Assembly: GCF_020103695.1 (NCBI RefSeq)
Contig: NZ_JAHXBF010000003.1
Location: 248,001 to 312,000, forward strand
Direction: 5' to 3'
Length of the DNA stretch: 64,000 nucleotides
Origin: Hyalangium versicolor
Lineage (GTDB): Bacteria; Myxococcota; Myxococcia; Myxococcales; Myxococcaceae
Positions 20,458-27,811 of this stretch are shown here, piece after piece. The translations under genes and the position numbers were made by a program. The notes beneath the pieces were generated by a model. The model ran no database searches. It had not been told where the DNA came from and was given only the letters and a program-made list of their open reading frames with translations. Positions within the stretch are counted from its first letter, which is position 1. Each line of letters begins with the position of its first letter.

Positions 20458-20489
20458 GGCTGTACCCCGCAGGGGGAACGCGGTCACTC
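20458..20489 (-). promoter_or_regulatory. Shared upstream element of vgrG (copy at 18012-20405)
   Basis: On the minus strand: GAGTGACC, GC, TTCCCCCTG, GTACAGCC, ending 52 nt before the vgrG ATG. GTGACC lies 17 nt before TACAGC, so a -35/-10 reading is possible. It matches the element upstream of the other vgrG. Confidence 0.5.
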
Positions 20490-20505
20490 CTGCAGGAAAG
20501 ACGAA

Positions 20506-20536
20506 GGCCCGATGCGGCAGATGCTCGCATCGGGCC
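20506..20536 (-). terminator. Terminator of tRNA-Cys (possibly bidirectional)
   Basis: An 11-bp perfect stem, GGCCCGATGCG paired with CGCATCGGGCC around a 9-nt loop, 9 nt after the tRNA 3' end. On the minus strand it is followed by TTCGTCTTT; on the plus strand by TTTCTTTT. Confidence 0.8.
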
Positions 20537-20545
20537 TTTCTTTTG

Positions 20546-20617
20546 AGGCGCCACCCGGATTCGAACCGGGGAATGAGGGTTTTGCAGACCCTTGCCTTAC
20601 CACTTGGCTATGGCGCC
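20546..20617 (-). tRNA. tRNA-Cys (GCA)
   Basis: A 72-nt cloverleaf without encoded CCA. The acceptor stem GGCGCCA pairs with TGGCGCC, the anticodon loop is CTGCAAA (anticodon GCA), the T loop is GGTTCGAATCC, and the discriminator is U, as expected for tRNA-Cys. The type VI module begins just beyond its 3' end. Confidence 0.96.
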
Positions 20618-20636
20618 GCGACGAATTGGGGACGGT

Positions 20637-20666
20637 CTTATACGCAGTCCGGCTCGGGCCGGTCAA
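20637..20666 (-). promoter_or_regulatory. Promoter of tRNA-Cys
   Basis: Minus strand TTGACC, 18 nt, TATAAG, about 20 nt before the mature 5' end. This is the best sigma-70-type match in the window. Confidence 0.7.
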
Positions 20667-20745
20667 GGAAGCAACAGCACCCGGGTGCCATCTCCTCCGT
20701 TACCATCGCTGTGGGCACACATGCCCACCATGGAGGGGTTCGCGG

Positions 20746-21897
20746 ATGCTGCACGGTTATGGGCTGTACGAGGAGGAGCACGAGGCCTTCCGCCGCACGG
20801 TACGCGCCGTGGTGAACAAGGAGCTCCTGCCCTTTGCCAAGGAGTGGGAGGAGCGGGAGGAGTTCCCCCGGGAGCTCTACCCGCGCTTCGGCGAGCTGGG
20901 TTTTCTCGGGCTGAAGTACCCGGAGGCATACGGGGGCTCGGCCGCTGGGGAGCTTTACGAGGCAGTGCTCCTGGAGGAGCTGGGCCGCTGCGGCTCGGGG
21001 GGAGTGTCCGCGGGCCTGGCCGCCCAATTCACCATCGCCACCGGGCCGCTGCACCTGTTCGGCACGGATGAGCAGAAGCAGCGCTTCCTCGCCCCCGCAA
21101 TCCGCGGAGAGAAGATCGGCGCCCTGGCCATCACCGAGCCGGATGCGGGCTCGGATGTGGCGGGCCTGCGCACCACCGCCGTGCGAGACGGGGACCACTA
21201 CGTGGTCAACGGCTCGAAGATCTACATCACCAACGGTGTGCGCGCGGACTTCCTTGTCTGCGCGGTGAAGACGGATCCGAAGGCGGGCCACAAGGGGCTC
21301 TCCATGCTCATCCTCGAGAAGGGCATGCCGGGCTTCAGCGTGGGGCGCAAACTGAAGAAGCTGGGCTGGCGCGCCTCGGACACCGCGGAGCTGTTCTTCG
21401 AGGACTGCCGCGTGCCCGCGGAGAACCTGCTCGGCCAGGAGGGCCAGGGCTTCTACCAGATCATGGGCAACTTCCAGTGGGAGCGCCTCTCGCTGGCCCT
21501 CGGGGCGCTTGGGTCCATGGAGGACATGCTGGAGAAGGTCATGGCCCACGTGAAGGATCGCCACGCCTTCGGCCAGTCGCTCAACCAGTTCCAGGTGGTG
21601 CGCCACAAACTCGCGGACCTCTTCACCGAGTTCGAGTGCGCCCGTCAGCTCACGTACCACGCGCTGCGCCTCCACGTGGGCGGACAGTTCGCTGTGGCAC
21701 AGACTTCCATGGCCAAGAAGGTCGCCACCGAGACGGCCTGTCGCGTGGCGGACGCCTGCCTCCAGCTCTACGGGGGAGCGGGCTACATGATGGAATACGA
21801 TATCCAGCGACATTGGCGGGATGCTCGGCTGGGCCCCATCGGGGGGGGCACCAGCGAGGTGATGAACGAGATCATCGCCAAGCAGTTGGGGCTGTGA
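20746..21897 (+). CDS. Acyl-CoA dehydrogenase
   Basis: About 383 residues, FAD-dependent. The family motifs are present: ALAITEPDAGSDVAGLRTTA, YVVNGSKIYITNG, FFEDCRVPAENLLG, ERLSLALGALGSMEDML, DRHAFGQSLNQFQ, and LYGGAGYMMEYDIQRHWRDARLGPIGGGTSEVMNEIIAKQLG. The last segment carries the family C-terminal signature. The enzyme introduces the alpha-beta double bond into acyl-CoA in fatty-acid or branched-chain amino-acid breakdown; the exact substrate cannot be read. The ATG at 20746 is chosen because GGAGGGG at 20732-20738 precedes it; the longer frame crosses the tRNA-Cys gene. It is divergent from tRNA-Cys and monocistronic in appearance. Confidence 0.95.
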   Translation: MLHGYGLYEEEHEAFRRTVRAVVNKELLPFAKEWEEREEFPRELYPRFGELGFLGLKYPEAYGGSAAGELYEAVLLEELGRCGSGGVSAGLAAQFTIATGPLHLFGTDEQKQRFLAPAIRGEKIGALAITEPDAGSDVAGLRTTAVRDGDHYVVNGSKIYITNGVRADFLVCAVKTDPKAGHKGLSMLILEKGMPGFSVGRKLKKLGWRASDTAELFFEDCRVPAENLLGQEGQGFYQIMGNFQWERLSLALGALGSMEDMLEKVMAHVKDRHAFGQSLNQFQVVRHKLADLFTEFECARQLTYHALRLHVGGQFAVAQTSMAKKVATETACRVADACLQLYGGAGYMMEYDIQRHWRDARLGPIGGGTSEVMNEIIAKQLGL

Positions 21898-21954
21898 GGC
21901 GGGCGGGAGGGACTCCCCGGGGAGGGGCAGGCAGGCAGGCCTGATGGAAGGGGC

Positions 21955-21982
21955 TTGTCACATTCCGGGTTGGACCTAAGGG
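21955..21982 (+). promoter_or_regulatory. Candidate promoter of rhodanese gene
   Basis: TTGTCA, 16 nt, TAAGGG. The -10 hexamer TAAGGG is the one I recall for the M. xanthus vegA promoter. It lies 22 nt upstream of the ATG at 22005. Confidence 0.5.
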
Positions 21983-22004
21983 TAGTTTGCGGTGGAGGCC
22001 TCGC

Positions 22005-22379
22005 ATGGAGATTCGTATCCCCTGCGCCGAGCTGTACCTCAGGCTTGGGGACGAAGATGTCTTGGTGCTCGACTGTCGCCCCCCCAATCAGTGGGAGCGC
22101 ATCGAGTTCCACATCCCTGGCTCGCTCCGGATGACTCCGGAGGAGGTGGCTCGGGATCTCTTCATCCTTCCGGACGATGAGCTCATCGTCCTCTGCGGCT
22201 GTGAGGAGGACTGGGAGGATGTGCTCCGCCTCTGCCGGCTGCTGATGATGCGCGGGCGTAACGCGGTGTGTCTGGATGGGGGCATCCAGGCCTGGATGGC
22301 GGAGGGCTTCCCGACCGAACGCCACTTGTGCCCGACTCCGGCCTTGAACGGCTCGCATCCCGCTGCCGAACGGTGCTAA
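22005..22379 (+). CDS. Rhodanese-like domain protein
   Basis: About 124 residues from the ATG at 22005, with GGTGGAGG upstream. A single rhodanese domain is visible: VLVLDCRPPNQWERIEFHIPGSLRMTPEEV, then ELIVLCGCEEDWEDVLRLCRLLMMRGRNAVCLDGGIQAWMAEGFP. The catalytic-loop position has LCGCEEDWED, with a Cys but without the usual following basic residues, so sulfurtransferase activity is uncertain. The gene ends 31 bp before asd and may be cotranscribed with it. It could be a binding or regulatory domain and not an active enzyme. Confidence 0.85.
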   Translation: MEIRIPCAELYLRLGDEDVLVLDCRPPNQWERIEFHIPGSLRMTPEEVARDLFILPDDELIVLCGCEEDWEDVLRLCRLLMMRGRNAVCLDGGIQAWMAEGFPTERHLCPTPALNGSHPAAERC

Positions 22380-22410
22380 AGCAGCGACGCATCACGGGAG
22401 ATAACGCACC

Positions 22411-23505
22411 ATGTCGAAGCTCCGCGCCGTCCTGATTGGCGCCACCGGCCTTGCGGGCCAGCAGTTCATCGCCGCCCTCCAGAACCACCCCTTCATCGAG
22501 ATCACCGGCCTTGCGGCCTCGCCGCGCTCCGCGGGCAAGCCCTACGCCGAGGCGCTGCGCACCGCCAACGGGATGACCGCGTGGTTCGTCCCCGAGCCGC
22601 TCTCGGCCGACGTGGCGAAGATGACCGTGGTCAGCGGCGACGAGGTGAAGGGCAAGGACTTCGACATCGCGTTCTCGGCCGTGGAGGCGGACGTCGCTCG
22701 GGAGATCGAGCCCCGGCTGGCCAAGGACATTCCGGTCTTCTCCGCGGCGAGCGCCTTCCGCTACGAGGCGGACGTGCCGCTGCTGATTCCGCCCATCAAC
22801 GCCGCGCACGCGCCGCTGGTTCGCGAGCAGCAGAAGCGCCGCGGTTTCAAGGGCTTCATCGTCCCCATCCCGAACTGCACCACCACGGGCCTGGCCGTCA
22901 CGCTGGCGCCGCTGGTTGAGCGCTTTGGCGTCAAGGCCGTCCTGATGACGAGCCTGCAGGCCATGTCGGGCGCGGGCCGCTCGCCGGGCGTGATTGGCCT
23001 GGACATCCTCGACAACGTCATTCCCTACATCCCCAAGGAGGAGCACAAGGTCGAGGTGGAGACGAAGAAGATCCTCGGTGCGCTGCAGGCGGACGGCGCG
23101 TCTCTCACCATCCATGACGTGAAGGTGTCCTGCACGTGCACGCGCGTGGCGGTGCTTGAGGGCCACACCGAGTCCGTCTTCGTGTCGCTGGGCAAGAAGG
23201 CCACCGTCGCCGAGGTGGTTGCCGCGATGCGTGAGTGGAAGGGCGCCGAGGTGGCTCGCGGCTTGCCGTCCGCTCCGCCGCAGGGCCGGTGGATCGAGGT
23301 GCTGGACGATCCCTTCCGTCCGCAGCCCCGGCTGGATCGCGAGACGCACGGCGGCATGGCCACCACGGTGGGCCGCGTCCGCGAGGACGGGGTGCTGGAG
23401 AACGGCTTCAAGTACGTGCTCGTCTCCCACAACACGAAGATGGGAGCAGCCAAGGGAGCCATCCTGGTGGCCGAGCTGATGAAGGCTCAGGGCCTGCTGG
23501 GCTGA
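22411..23505 (+). CDS. asd: Aspartate-semialdehyde dehydrogenase, archaeal/fungal type
   Basis: A 364-residue NADP enzyme reducing aspartyl phosphate to aspartate semialdehyde, the branch point to lysine, diaminopimelate, methionine and threonine. It contains the nucleotide-binding GATGLAGQQF near the N-terminus and the catalytic Cys156 in IPNCTTTGLAV. The C-terminal catalytic His is in the RETHGGM region. The NCTTTGL form and the overall pattern fit the archaeal/fungal subgroup, not the E. coli type. The ATG at 22411 follows CGGGAGATAAC. No other amino-acid biosynthesis gene adjoins it. Confidence 0.93.
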   Translation: MSKLRAVLIGATGLAGQQFIAALQNHPFIEITGLAASPRSAGKPYAEALRTANGMTAWFVPEPLSADVAKMTVVSGDEVKGKDFDIAFSAVEADVAREIEPRLAKDIPVFSAASAFRYEADVPLLIPPINAAHAPLVREQQKRRGFKGFIVPIPNCTTTGLAVTLAPLVERFGVKAVLMTSLQAMSGAGRSPGVIGLDILDNVIPYIPKEEHKVEVETKKILGALQADGASLTIHDVKVSCTCTRVAVLEGHTESVFVSLGKKATVAEVVAAMREWKGAEVARGLPSAPPQGRWIEVLDDPFRPQPRLDRETHGGMATTVGRVREDGVLENGFKYVLVSHNTKMGAAKGAILVAELMKAQGLLG

Positions 23506-23517
23506 GGAGCAGGCCCC

Positions 23518-23546
23518 CTGAAATCAGGTGCGGCTGCTGCTAGAAA
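23518..23546 (+). promoter_or_regulatory. Candidate promoter of fdxA
   Basis: CTGAAA, 17 nt, TAGAAA, 50 nt before the fdxA start. Four of six bases match the consensus in each hexamer. Confidence 0.4.
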
Positions 23547-23596
23547 CCGTTTAGTGTTCGCGGGCACCGCGTGTCCGCGCTGAGGAGAATCATCAG

Positions 23597-23938
23597 ATGG
23601 CTTACGTCGTCGCCGAGCCTTGCATCAAGTGCAAGTACACCGACTGTGTCGAGGTGTGCCCGGTCAACTGCTTCTACGAGGGCGAGAACTTCCTCGTCAT
23701 CCACCCGGATGAGTGCATCGATTGTGGCGCCTGCGAGCCGGTTTGCCCCACCAAGGCGATCTTCCCGGAGACGGAGCTCCCCGAGAAGTGGACTGAGTTC
23801 AAGGCGCTGAACGCGGACCTCTCGAAGAAGTGGCCGAACATCGCGGAGAAGAAGGAAGGTCCTCCGGACGCGGACGAGTTCAAGGACGTGCAGGGCAAGC
23901 GGCACCTGCTGAGCACCAAGCCGGGCGGTAAGGGCTAG
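23597..23938 (+). CDS. fdxA: 7Fe-type ferredoxin
   Basis: A 113-residue ferredoxin with two cysteine clusters: [18 protein letters not shown] near the N-terminus, and [17 protein letters not shown]. This arrangement binds one [3Fe-4S] and one [4Fe-4S] cluster. The segment [14 protein letters not shown] between them is characteristic of FdxA proteins of proteobacteria and actinobacteria. It carries low-potential electrons in the cytoplasm; partners are not encoded nearby. The ATG at 23597 follows GAGGAGAATCATC. It is followed by a terminator and looks monocistronic. Confidence 0.96.
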   Translation: MAYVVAEPCIKCKYTDCVEVCPVNCFYEGENFLVIHPDECIDCGACEPVCPTKAIFPETELPEKWTEFKALNADLSKKWPNIAEKKEGPPDADEFKDVQGKRHLLSTKPGGKG

Positions 23939-23962
23939 CCAGCCATCGCTGACGGGCAGTGA

Positions 23963-24004
23963 CGAGGGCTCTCCGCTTCCGGGCGTGAGGGCCCTCGGTG
24001 TTTT
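23963..24004 (+). terminator. Terminator after fdxA
   Basis: A stem of CGAGGGC and GCCCTCG around a 21-nt loop that can pair further, followed by GTGTTTTC. It lies 25 nt after the fdxA stop and just before the convergent gene's stop at 24009. Confidence 0.6.
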
Positions 24005-24008
24005 CAGT

Positions 24009-24878
24009 TCACTCCGAGCGCAAGGAGCGCAGCCGCAGCCCTCGGGCGCCCAGCTCGTCTCGGATGCGCGCAAGGTCCTCCAGGGCGAGCGGACCCTGGC
24101 GGCCCTGGATGCGCAGCGCCACCTCGCGAGGCCCCGTGCGCTCCACCTCCACCGTGGCCGAGAAGGGCGAGCCCAGGCTCATGCGCAGGGCGGGCCGCTG
24201 TGACTGGATGAAGAGCTCGATCTTCTCGATGAGTTCCAGGGTGGATTGGACCTTGAGCTGAGGGTCCGGAGTTGCGGCAGGAGCGGGGCTCGACTCGCTG
24301 GCTGCGAGACGCGATTCGCCTCCGGAAGAGAGGCCCTCGGTGGCCGAGGCGCGTGGAGAAGGCTCGGGAAGGGAAGGGCCAGAGCCGGCGGCAGGAACTG
24401 GTGGCTGCTCGGAACGGAGCTGCTGGGACAGCTCTCGGAAGATCAGTTCGGAGAGGCGGTGCTCCGTCTTCTCCTGCGTGGCCCCCTGGGACTCGGTGCG
24501 AGTGGTGCGGAGCCGAGCTGCCTCGCTGTGCATCCCCTGCCGGGCGAGGCCGAGGTTCTCGGGGCTGGCGAAGGCGATTCGGGGCGTGGCGCTCCGGGCC
24601 ATGGAGATGATGGGGCCGCTGGCGAAGGTAGGGCCAGGGGACCGGGAGGGACGGATGGGGAGAGGCACAGCACTCCTGGGAGGCGGCGCGGCACTTCTGG
24701 GAGGCAGGGGCAGTCGAGGCTGGGACTTGCCCGGGAGCGCTGATGCAGGAGGCTGGGAGGCAGCGGGCGGCCGGGAGGAGGAAGCTGCGGCGCCGGCCTT
24801 CTGGAGTGCTTGCTGGAATTGGCCGGGGGACGGCGGGGCCTGGGTGGGCTGGGATGGATCGGAACTGTCGACCTTCAT
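24009..24878 (-). CDS. Pro/Ser-rich protein with FliK/SctP-like C-terminus, unassigned
   Basis: About 289 residues from the ATG at 24878, preceded by GTGAGGAGTCC. The N-terminal two thirds is low-complexity Pro/Ser/Ala/Arg sequence, probably disordered. The C-terminal 75 residues form a compact domain: TLELIEKIELFIQSQRPALRMSLGSPFSATVEVERTGPREVALRIQG, then LARIRDELGARGLRLRSL. This layout, a disordered Pro-rich ruler plus a small alpha/beta C-terminus, resembles hook- and needle-length control proteins (FliK/SctP), but the match is weak and no secretion genes adjoin it. I do not assign a function. Confidence 0.7.
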   Translation of the reverse strand: MKVDSSDPSQPTQAPPSPGQFQQALQKAGAAASSSRPPAASQPPASALPGKSQPRLPLPPRSAAPPPRSAVPLPIRPSRSPGPTFASGPIISMARSATPRIAFASPENLGLARQGMHSEAARLRTTRTESQGATQEKTEHRLSELIFRELSQQLRSEQPPVPAAGSGPSLPEPSPRASATEGLSSGGESRLAASESSPAPAATPDPQLKVQSTLELIEKIELFIQSQRPALRMSLGSPFSATVEVERTGPREVALRIQGRQGPLALEDLARIRDELGARGLRLRSLRSE

Positions 24879-24957
24879 GGACTCCTCACGGCTGGGGTAC
24901 AGCCGGGGAGTGAGCACGAGCCATGCCAGGGGGCGCTCCCTCTGAGCGCCTCGTGCA

Positions 24958-24999
24958 GACCGTCCATGGCGTGGACGGTCCGTCCAGATCCGTGGACGG
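24958..24999. repeat. Two adjacent hairpins with a shared CCGTCCA/TGGACGG arm
   Basis: GACCGTCCA pairs with TGGACGGTC (24958-24980, 5-nt loop). The next bases form CCGTCCA paired with TGGACGG (24980-24999, 6-nt loop). They lie 3 bp beyond the stop codon of the gene at 25003-26049 and 79 bp upstream of the gene starting at 24878. No T tract follows on either strand. Confidence 0.75.
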
Positions 25000-25002
25000 T
25001 GG

Positions 25003-26049
25003 TCAGTGCCGGCCGAAGCCGCCGGGCTGGGCGGGAGCCACGCCGGTCAGCTCGTTGAATGCGATGGGGCAGGCGGCGGTGGCGTTCGGGTCCGCGAGCA
25101 GGACACCCTGGGAGAAGTCCCGATCCTCGAAGAGGAGCGCATCGCGGATCTCCACGTCGGTGATGCCCTTCTTGTACTCCCAGAGCCGGCCCCGCACGAG
25201 CATCCGGGTGCCACGGGGGAGCTGATCGAGGTTCACGTACTGCTTCTCCGCGAGCCTCGCGATGATGTTCACGCCCTTGGGCTTTTCGGGGGCGTCGCCT
25301 CCATAGATCTGGAGACGGCCGGCATTCGGATCCGGCGGGAACCAGATGAGGTGGGCGAGCATGGCGGGGGGCTCGTCATCCGCCGGAGCCGGAGCGCCCT
25401 TGCGCTTCTTGACCTTCTTCTTCTTCTCGAGCCCGGCGTCGATGAACACCAGCCCTCCGAAGACGACGTCCCGGTCGACATAGGCATCGCGGAAGACGCC
25501 CTCGGCGGTGCTGGCGGCGGTGGTGTTGGCGAGCACCACCTCCACCTGGTAGCGCTCCCTCAGCAGGGGCAGGGTGAAGAGGAAGCTGTCGATGGGCTTC
25601 ACGCCTTCGGCCAGGAAGCGCAGCTTGCTCAGGTCCATCGCCGGGTAGTACGGCGACAGGGCGACCGCGGTGTCGTACCAATCCTGGGGGAGCTTTCGAT
25701 CGATGAGCACCCTGCGCATCATCGCGACGAAGTACGAGGAGCCGGGGAATCTCCCGTTGGTCAGTTGGGTGCCCAGCGCCTGGGCCAGCCCGGGGTCGAG
25801 GTAGAAGTTCTCGTCGCGCTTGTGGATGTACGGCGCGGTCTCTCCCATCAGCGTCAACAGGCCGCCGATGACCTGGGTGCAGTTGACGTCTTTGGTCCCC
25901 TGGAGCAGCGCCTGATTGAGCTTCGACTTCGCGAAGCGTCGGTCCAGCTCCTCCTCCTTGAACATCGGAGGGGCGCCAGGGTTGAAGAGCTGGGCGGAAG
26001 CAGGCAGGGCCAGCAGGCCGAGAAAGAGGGCGAGCAGTGCGGGTCGCAT
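25003..26049 (-). CDS. Hypothetical secreted protein
   Basis: About 348 residues. The ATG at 26049 is chosen because it opens with a clean signal peptide (MRPALLALFLGLLALPASAQ); the longer frame runs back through the MFS gene. The mature protein contains TKDVNCTQVIGGLLTLMGETAPYIHKRDENFYLDP, a Lys-rich insert (KKKKVKKRKGAP) and LIWFPPDPNAGRLQIYGG. No family is recognised. It starts 13 bp after the stop of the MFS gene, so the two are probably cotranscribed. It may be a periplasmic or outer-membrane-associated protein. Confidence 0.8.
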   Translation of the reverse strand: MRPALLALFLGLLALPASAQLFNPGAPPMFKEEELDRRFAKSKLNQALLQGTKDVNCTQVIGGLLTLMGETAPYIHKRDENFYLDPGLAQALGTQLTNGRFPGSSYFVAMMRRVLIDRKLPQDWYDTAVALSPYYPAMDLSKLRFLAEGVKPIDSFLFTLPLLRERYQVEVVLANTTAASTAEGVFRDAYVDRDVVFGGLVFIDAGLEKKKKVKKRKGAPAPADDEPPAMLAHLIWFPPDPNAGRLQIYGGDAPEKPKGVNIIARLAEKQYVNLDQLPRGTRMLVRGRLWEYKKGITDVEIRDALLFEDRDFSQGVLLADPNATAACPIAFNELTGVAPAQPGGFGRH

Positions 26050-26062
26050 CGGCCCCAGATTA

Positions 26063-27253
26063 TCACGGGCGGGAGGGGGGAATGGTCTCCAGCGGAGGTA
26101 TCGGGGCGGTCGCCGAAGAAGCCTGGAGGACGAGCACGGCCGCGAGGATGTCGAGCCCCCCGGCCACGGCGAACAGCGCGTGTCCACCACCGAGCAGTGA
26201 ATAGCCGGCGCCGACGGAGGTGTACCCGATGAGTCCTCCGATGCCGATGGTCACGGCGGTGTAGAGGCCCTGGCCGGAGGCGCGCAGGTGCTCGGGGACG
26301 CGGCGCGCCACGAAGGCGACGGCGGACACATAGAAGATGCCGAAGGTTGCCGCGTGGAGCAGGTTGAGTGCGACCAGGGGGATGGGAGAGGAGACGAGCG
26401 CCATCCCACCCCAGCGCAGCGCGCTCAGCACGAAGGCGATGCAGAGCAGGTGGCGGGGAGCGATGCGCTCCGCGAAGCGGGGGTAGAGGAACATGGCCGC
26501 CACCTCGGCCGCCACGCCGAGCCCCGCGGAGAGGCCTACCACCGACGGAGGCAACCCGAGCGCCAGGATGTGGATGGCCAGCATCCCGTTGTAGGGCGCG
26601 CAGGCGATCCAGTGCAGGCAGGTGGCGGCCAGCAGCCAGCGCAGGTCCTTGTGCTCGCGCAACAGCCGGAGCCCTGCCAGCGGATGGGGCGTCACGCCGC
26701 GTGGCGTCTGGGAGTTCAGCAGGAGGCTCCAGACAGAAAGCGCTGTCAGAAACGCCACGGCGACGACGATGGCGGAGCGATCCACGCGCTGCGCCAAAAG
26801 TCCGAAACTGGTGCTGGAGAGGATGAAGCCGAGCGAGCCGAAGAGGCGCAGGTGTGCGTAGCTGCCACCTGTTCGGGCGACATGGATGAGGGCGAGGCTG
26901 TCCACCATGGGGGTGACGGACGAGGCGAAGCAGGCGTAGGCGGCGAGCGTCACCAGGAGTGCGGGGAAGGTGTCCACGCTCAACAGGGGTGCGAAGCAGA
27001 GCGCGGTTCCCAGGGCGATGACGGTGAGCACTCGGCTGAGACGGCCCGTGCGGTCGGCGAGGTGTCCCCAGAGCGGAGGGGCCACCAGGGACGCGAGGGG
27101 CGAGAGGGCTAGAAGGACCCCCACCTGGGTCGTCGAGAGGGCGAGCGATCGCAGGTAGGCGGGCAGGAAGGGCAGGGTGATGCCCACCGAGCCGAAGTAG
27201 AGGAGATAGAAGCCAGCGAGCGGTACCCGCCCGGCCACCTGGGGAGGAGTCAT
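26063..27253 (-). CDS. Major facilitator superfamily transporter
   Basis: A 396-residue integral membrane protein with about 12 hydrophobic helices. The MFS loop 2-3 signature is present as PPLWGHLADRTGRLSRVL. The arrangement FYLLYFGSVGITLPFLPAYLRSL at the N-terminus and SYAHLRLFGSLGFILSS at TM5 resembles the HcaT/nucleoside-symporter-like branch (MFS_1_like). The substrate cannot be deduced. ATG at 27253; divergent from the GNAT gene, with an 81-bp shared upstream region that is AT-richer (CATTTTTCCGG). Confidence 0.92.
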   Translation of the reverse strand: MTPPQVAGRVPLAGFYLLYFGSVGITLPFLPAYLRSLALSTTQVGVLLALSPLASLVAPPLWGHLADRTGRLSRVLTVIALGTALCFAPLLSVDTFPALLVTLAAYACFASSVTPMVDSLALIHVARTGGSYAHLRLFGSLGFILSSTSFGLLAQRVDRSAIVVAVAFLTALSVWSLLLNSQTPRGVTPHPLAGLRLLREHKDLRWLLAATCLHWIACAPYNGMLAIHILALGLPPSVVGLSAGLGVAAEVAAMFLYPRFAERIAPRHLLCIAFVLSALRWGGMALVSSPIPLVALNLLHAATFGIFYVSAVAFVARRVPEHLRASGQGLYTAVTIGIGGLIGYTSVGAGYSLLGGGHALFAVAGGLDILAAVLVLQASSATAPIPPLETIPPSRP

Positions 27254-27334
27254 CGCGAGAGGGACGTGCCCTTATCACGCCCTTCATTTTTCCGGCTGTT
27301 TGCGTTTCGAGGATTTGTGTACCTTGCCTCCGAC

Positions 27335-27808
27335 ATGCCCGACTCGGAGAACATCCAGCCCGTCACCATCAGCCCGATCCAGAACGAGGCGGAGCTCTTT
27401 CAAGCCCTCGCCATTCGCGAGGTGGTGTTCATCGAAGAGCAACATGTCCCCGAGGGCATCGAGCGCGACGCGGAGGACGCGAAGGCGTACCACGTGCTGG
27501 CGTTCCAGGGAGGCCATGCGATTGGCACGGGCCGCCTGGTGATGCTGCCTCAAGCGCCGGAGGGACAGGCGGGGACGTGGGCGCAGATCGGCCGCATGGC
27601 GGTGCTGCAGTCCAGCCGCAAGGCGCGGGTGGGCTCCAAGCTGCTGCAGACGCTCGAGGAGGAGGCGCGGCGGCGGGGCGTCACCGGCATCAAGCTGCAC
27701 GCGCAGCTCTTCGCGCTCGATTTCTACAAGAAGCACGGCTACGAGCCGCTGGGCGCCGTCTTCATGGAAGCCGGCATCGAGCACCTGGAGATGCAGAAGA
27801 AGTTCTGA
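27335..27808 (+). CDS. GNAT-family N-acetyltransferase
   Basis: About 157 residues from the ATG at 27335; the longer frame adds an unlikely hydrophobic lead. The GNAT fold is visible: IREVVFIEEQHVPEGIERDAEDAKAYHVLAF, GTGRLVMLP, and the acetyl-CoA-binding segment IGRMAVLQSSRKARVGSKLLQTLEEEARRRG, ending LFALDFYKKHGYEPLG. The VFIEEQ.VP pattern is typical of the ElaA/YjcF-like branch. The substrate is unknown. It is convergent with hrpB, with 3 bp between stop codons. Confidence 0.92.
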   Translation: MPDSENIQPVTISPIQNEAELFQALAIREVVFIEEQHVPEGIERDAEDAKAYHVLAFQGGHAIGTGRLVMLPQAPEGQAGTWAQIGRMAVLQSSRKARVGSKLLQTLEEEARRRGVTGIKLHAQLFALDFYKKHGYEPLGAVFMEAGIEHLEMQKKF

Positions 27809-27811
27809 CGC

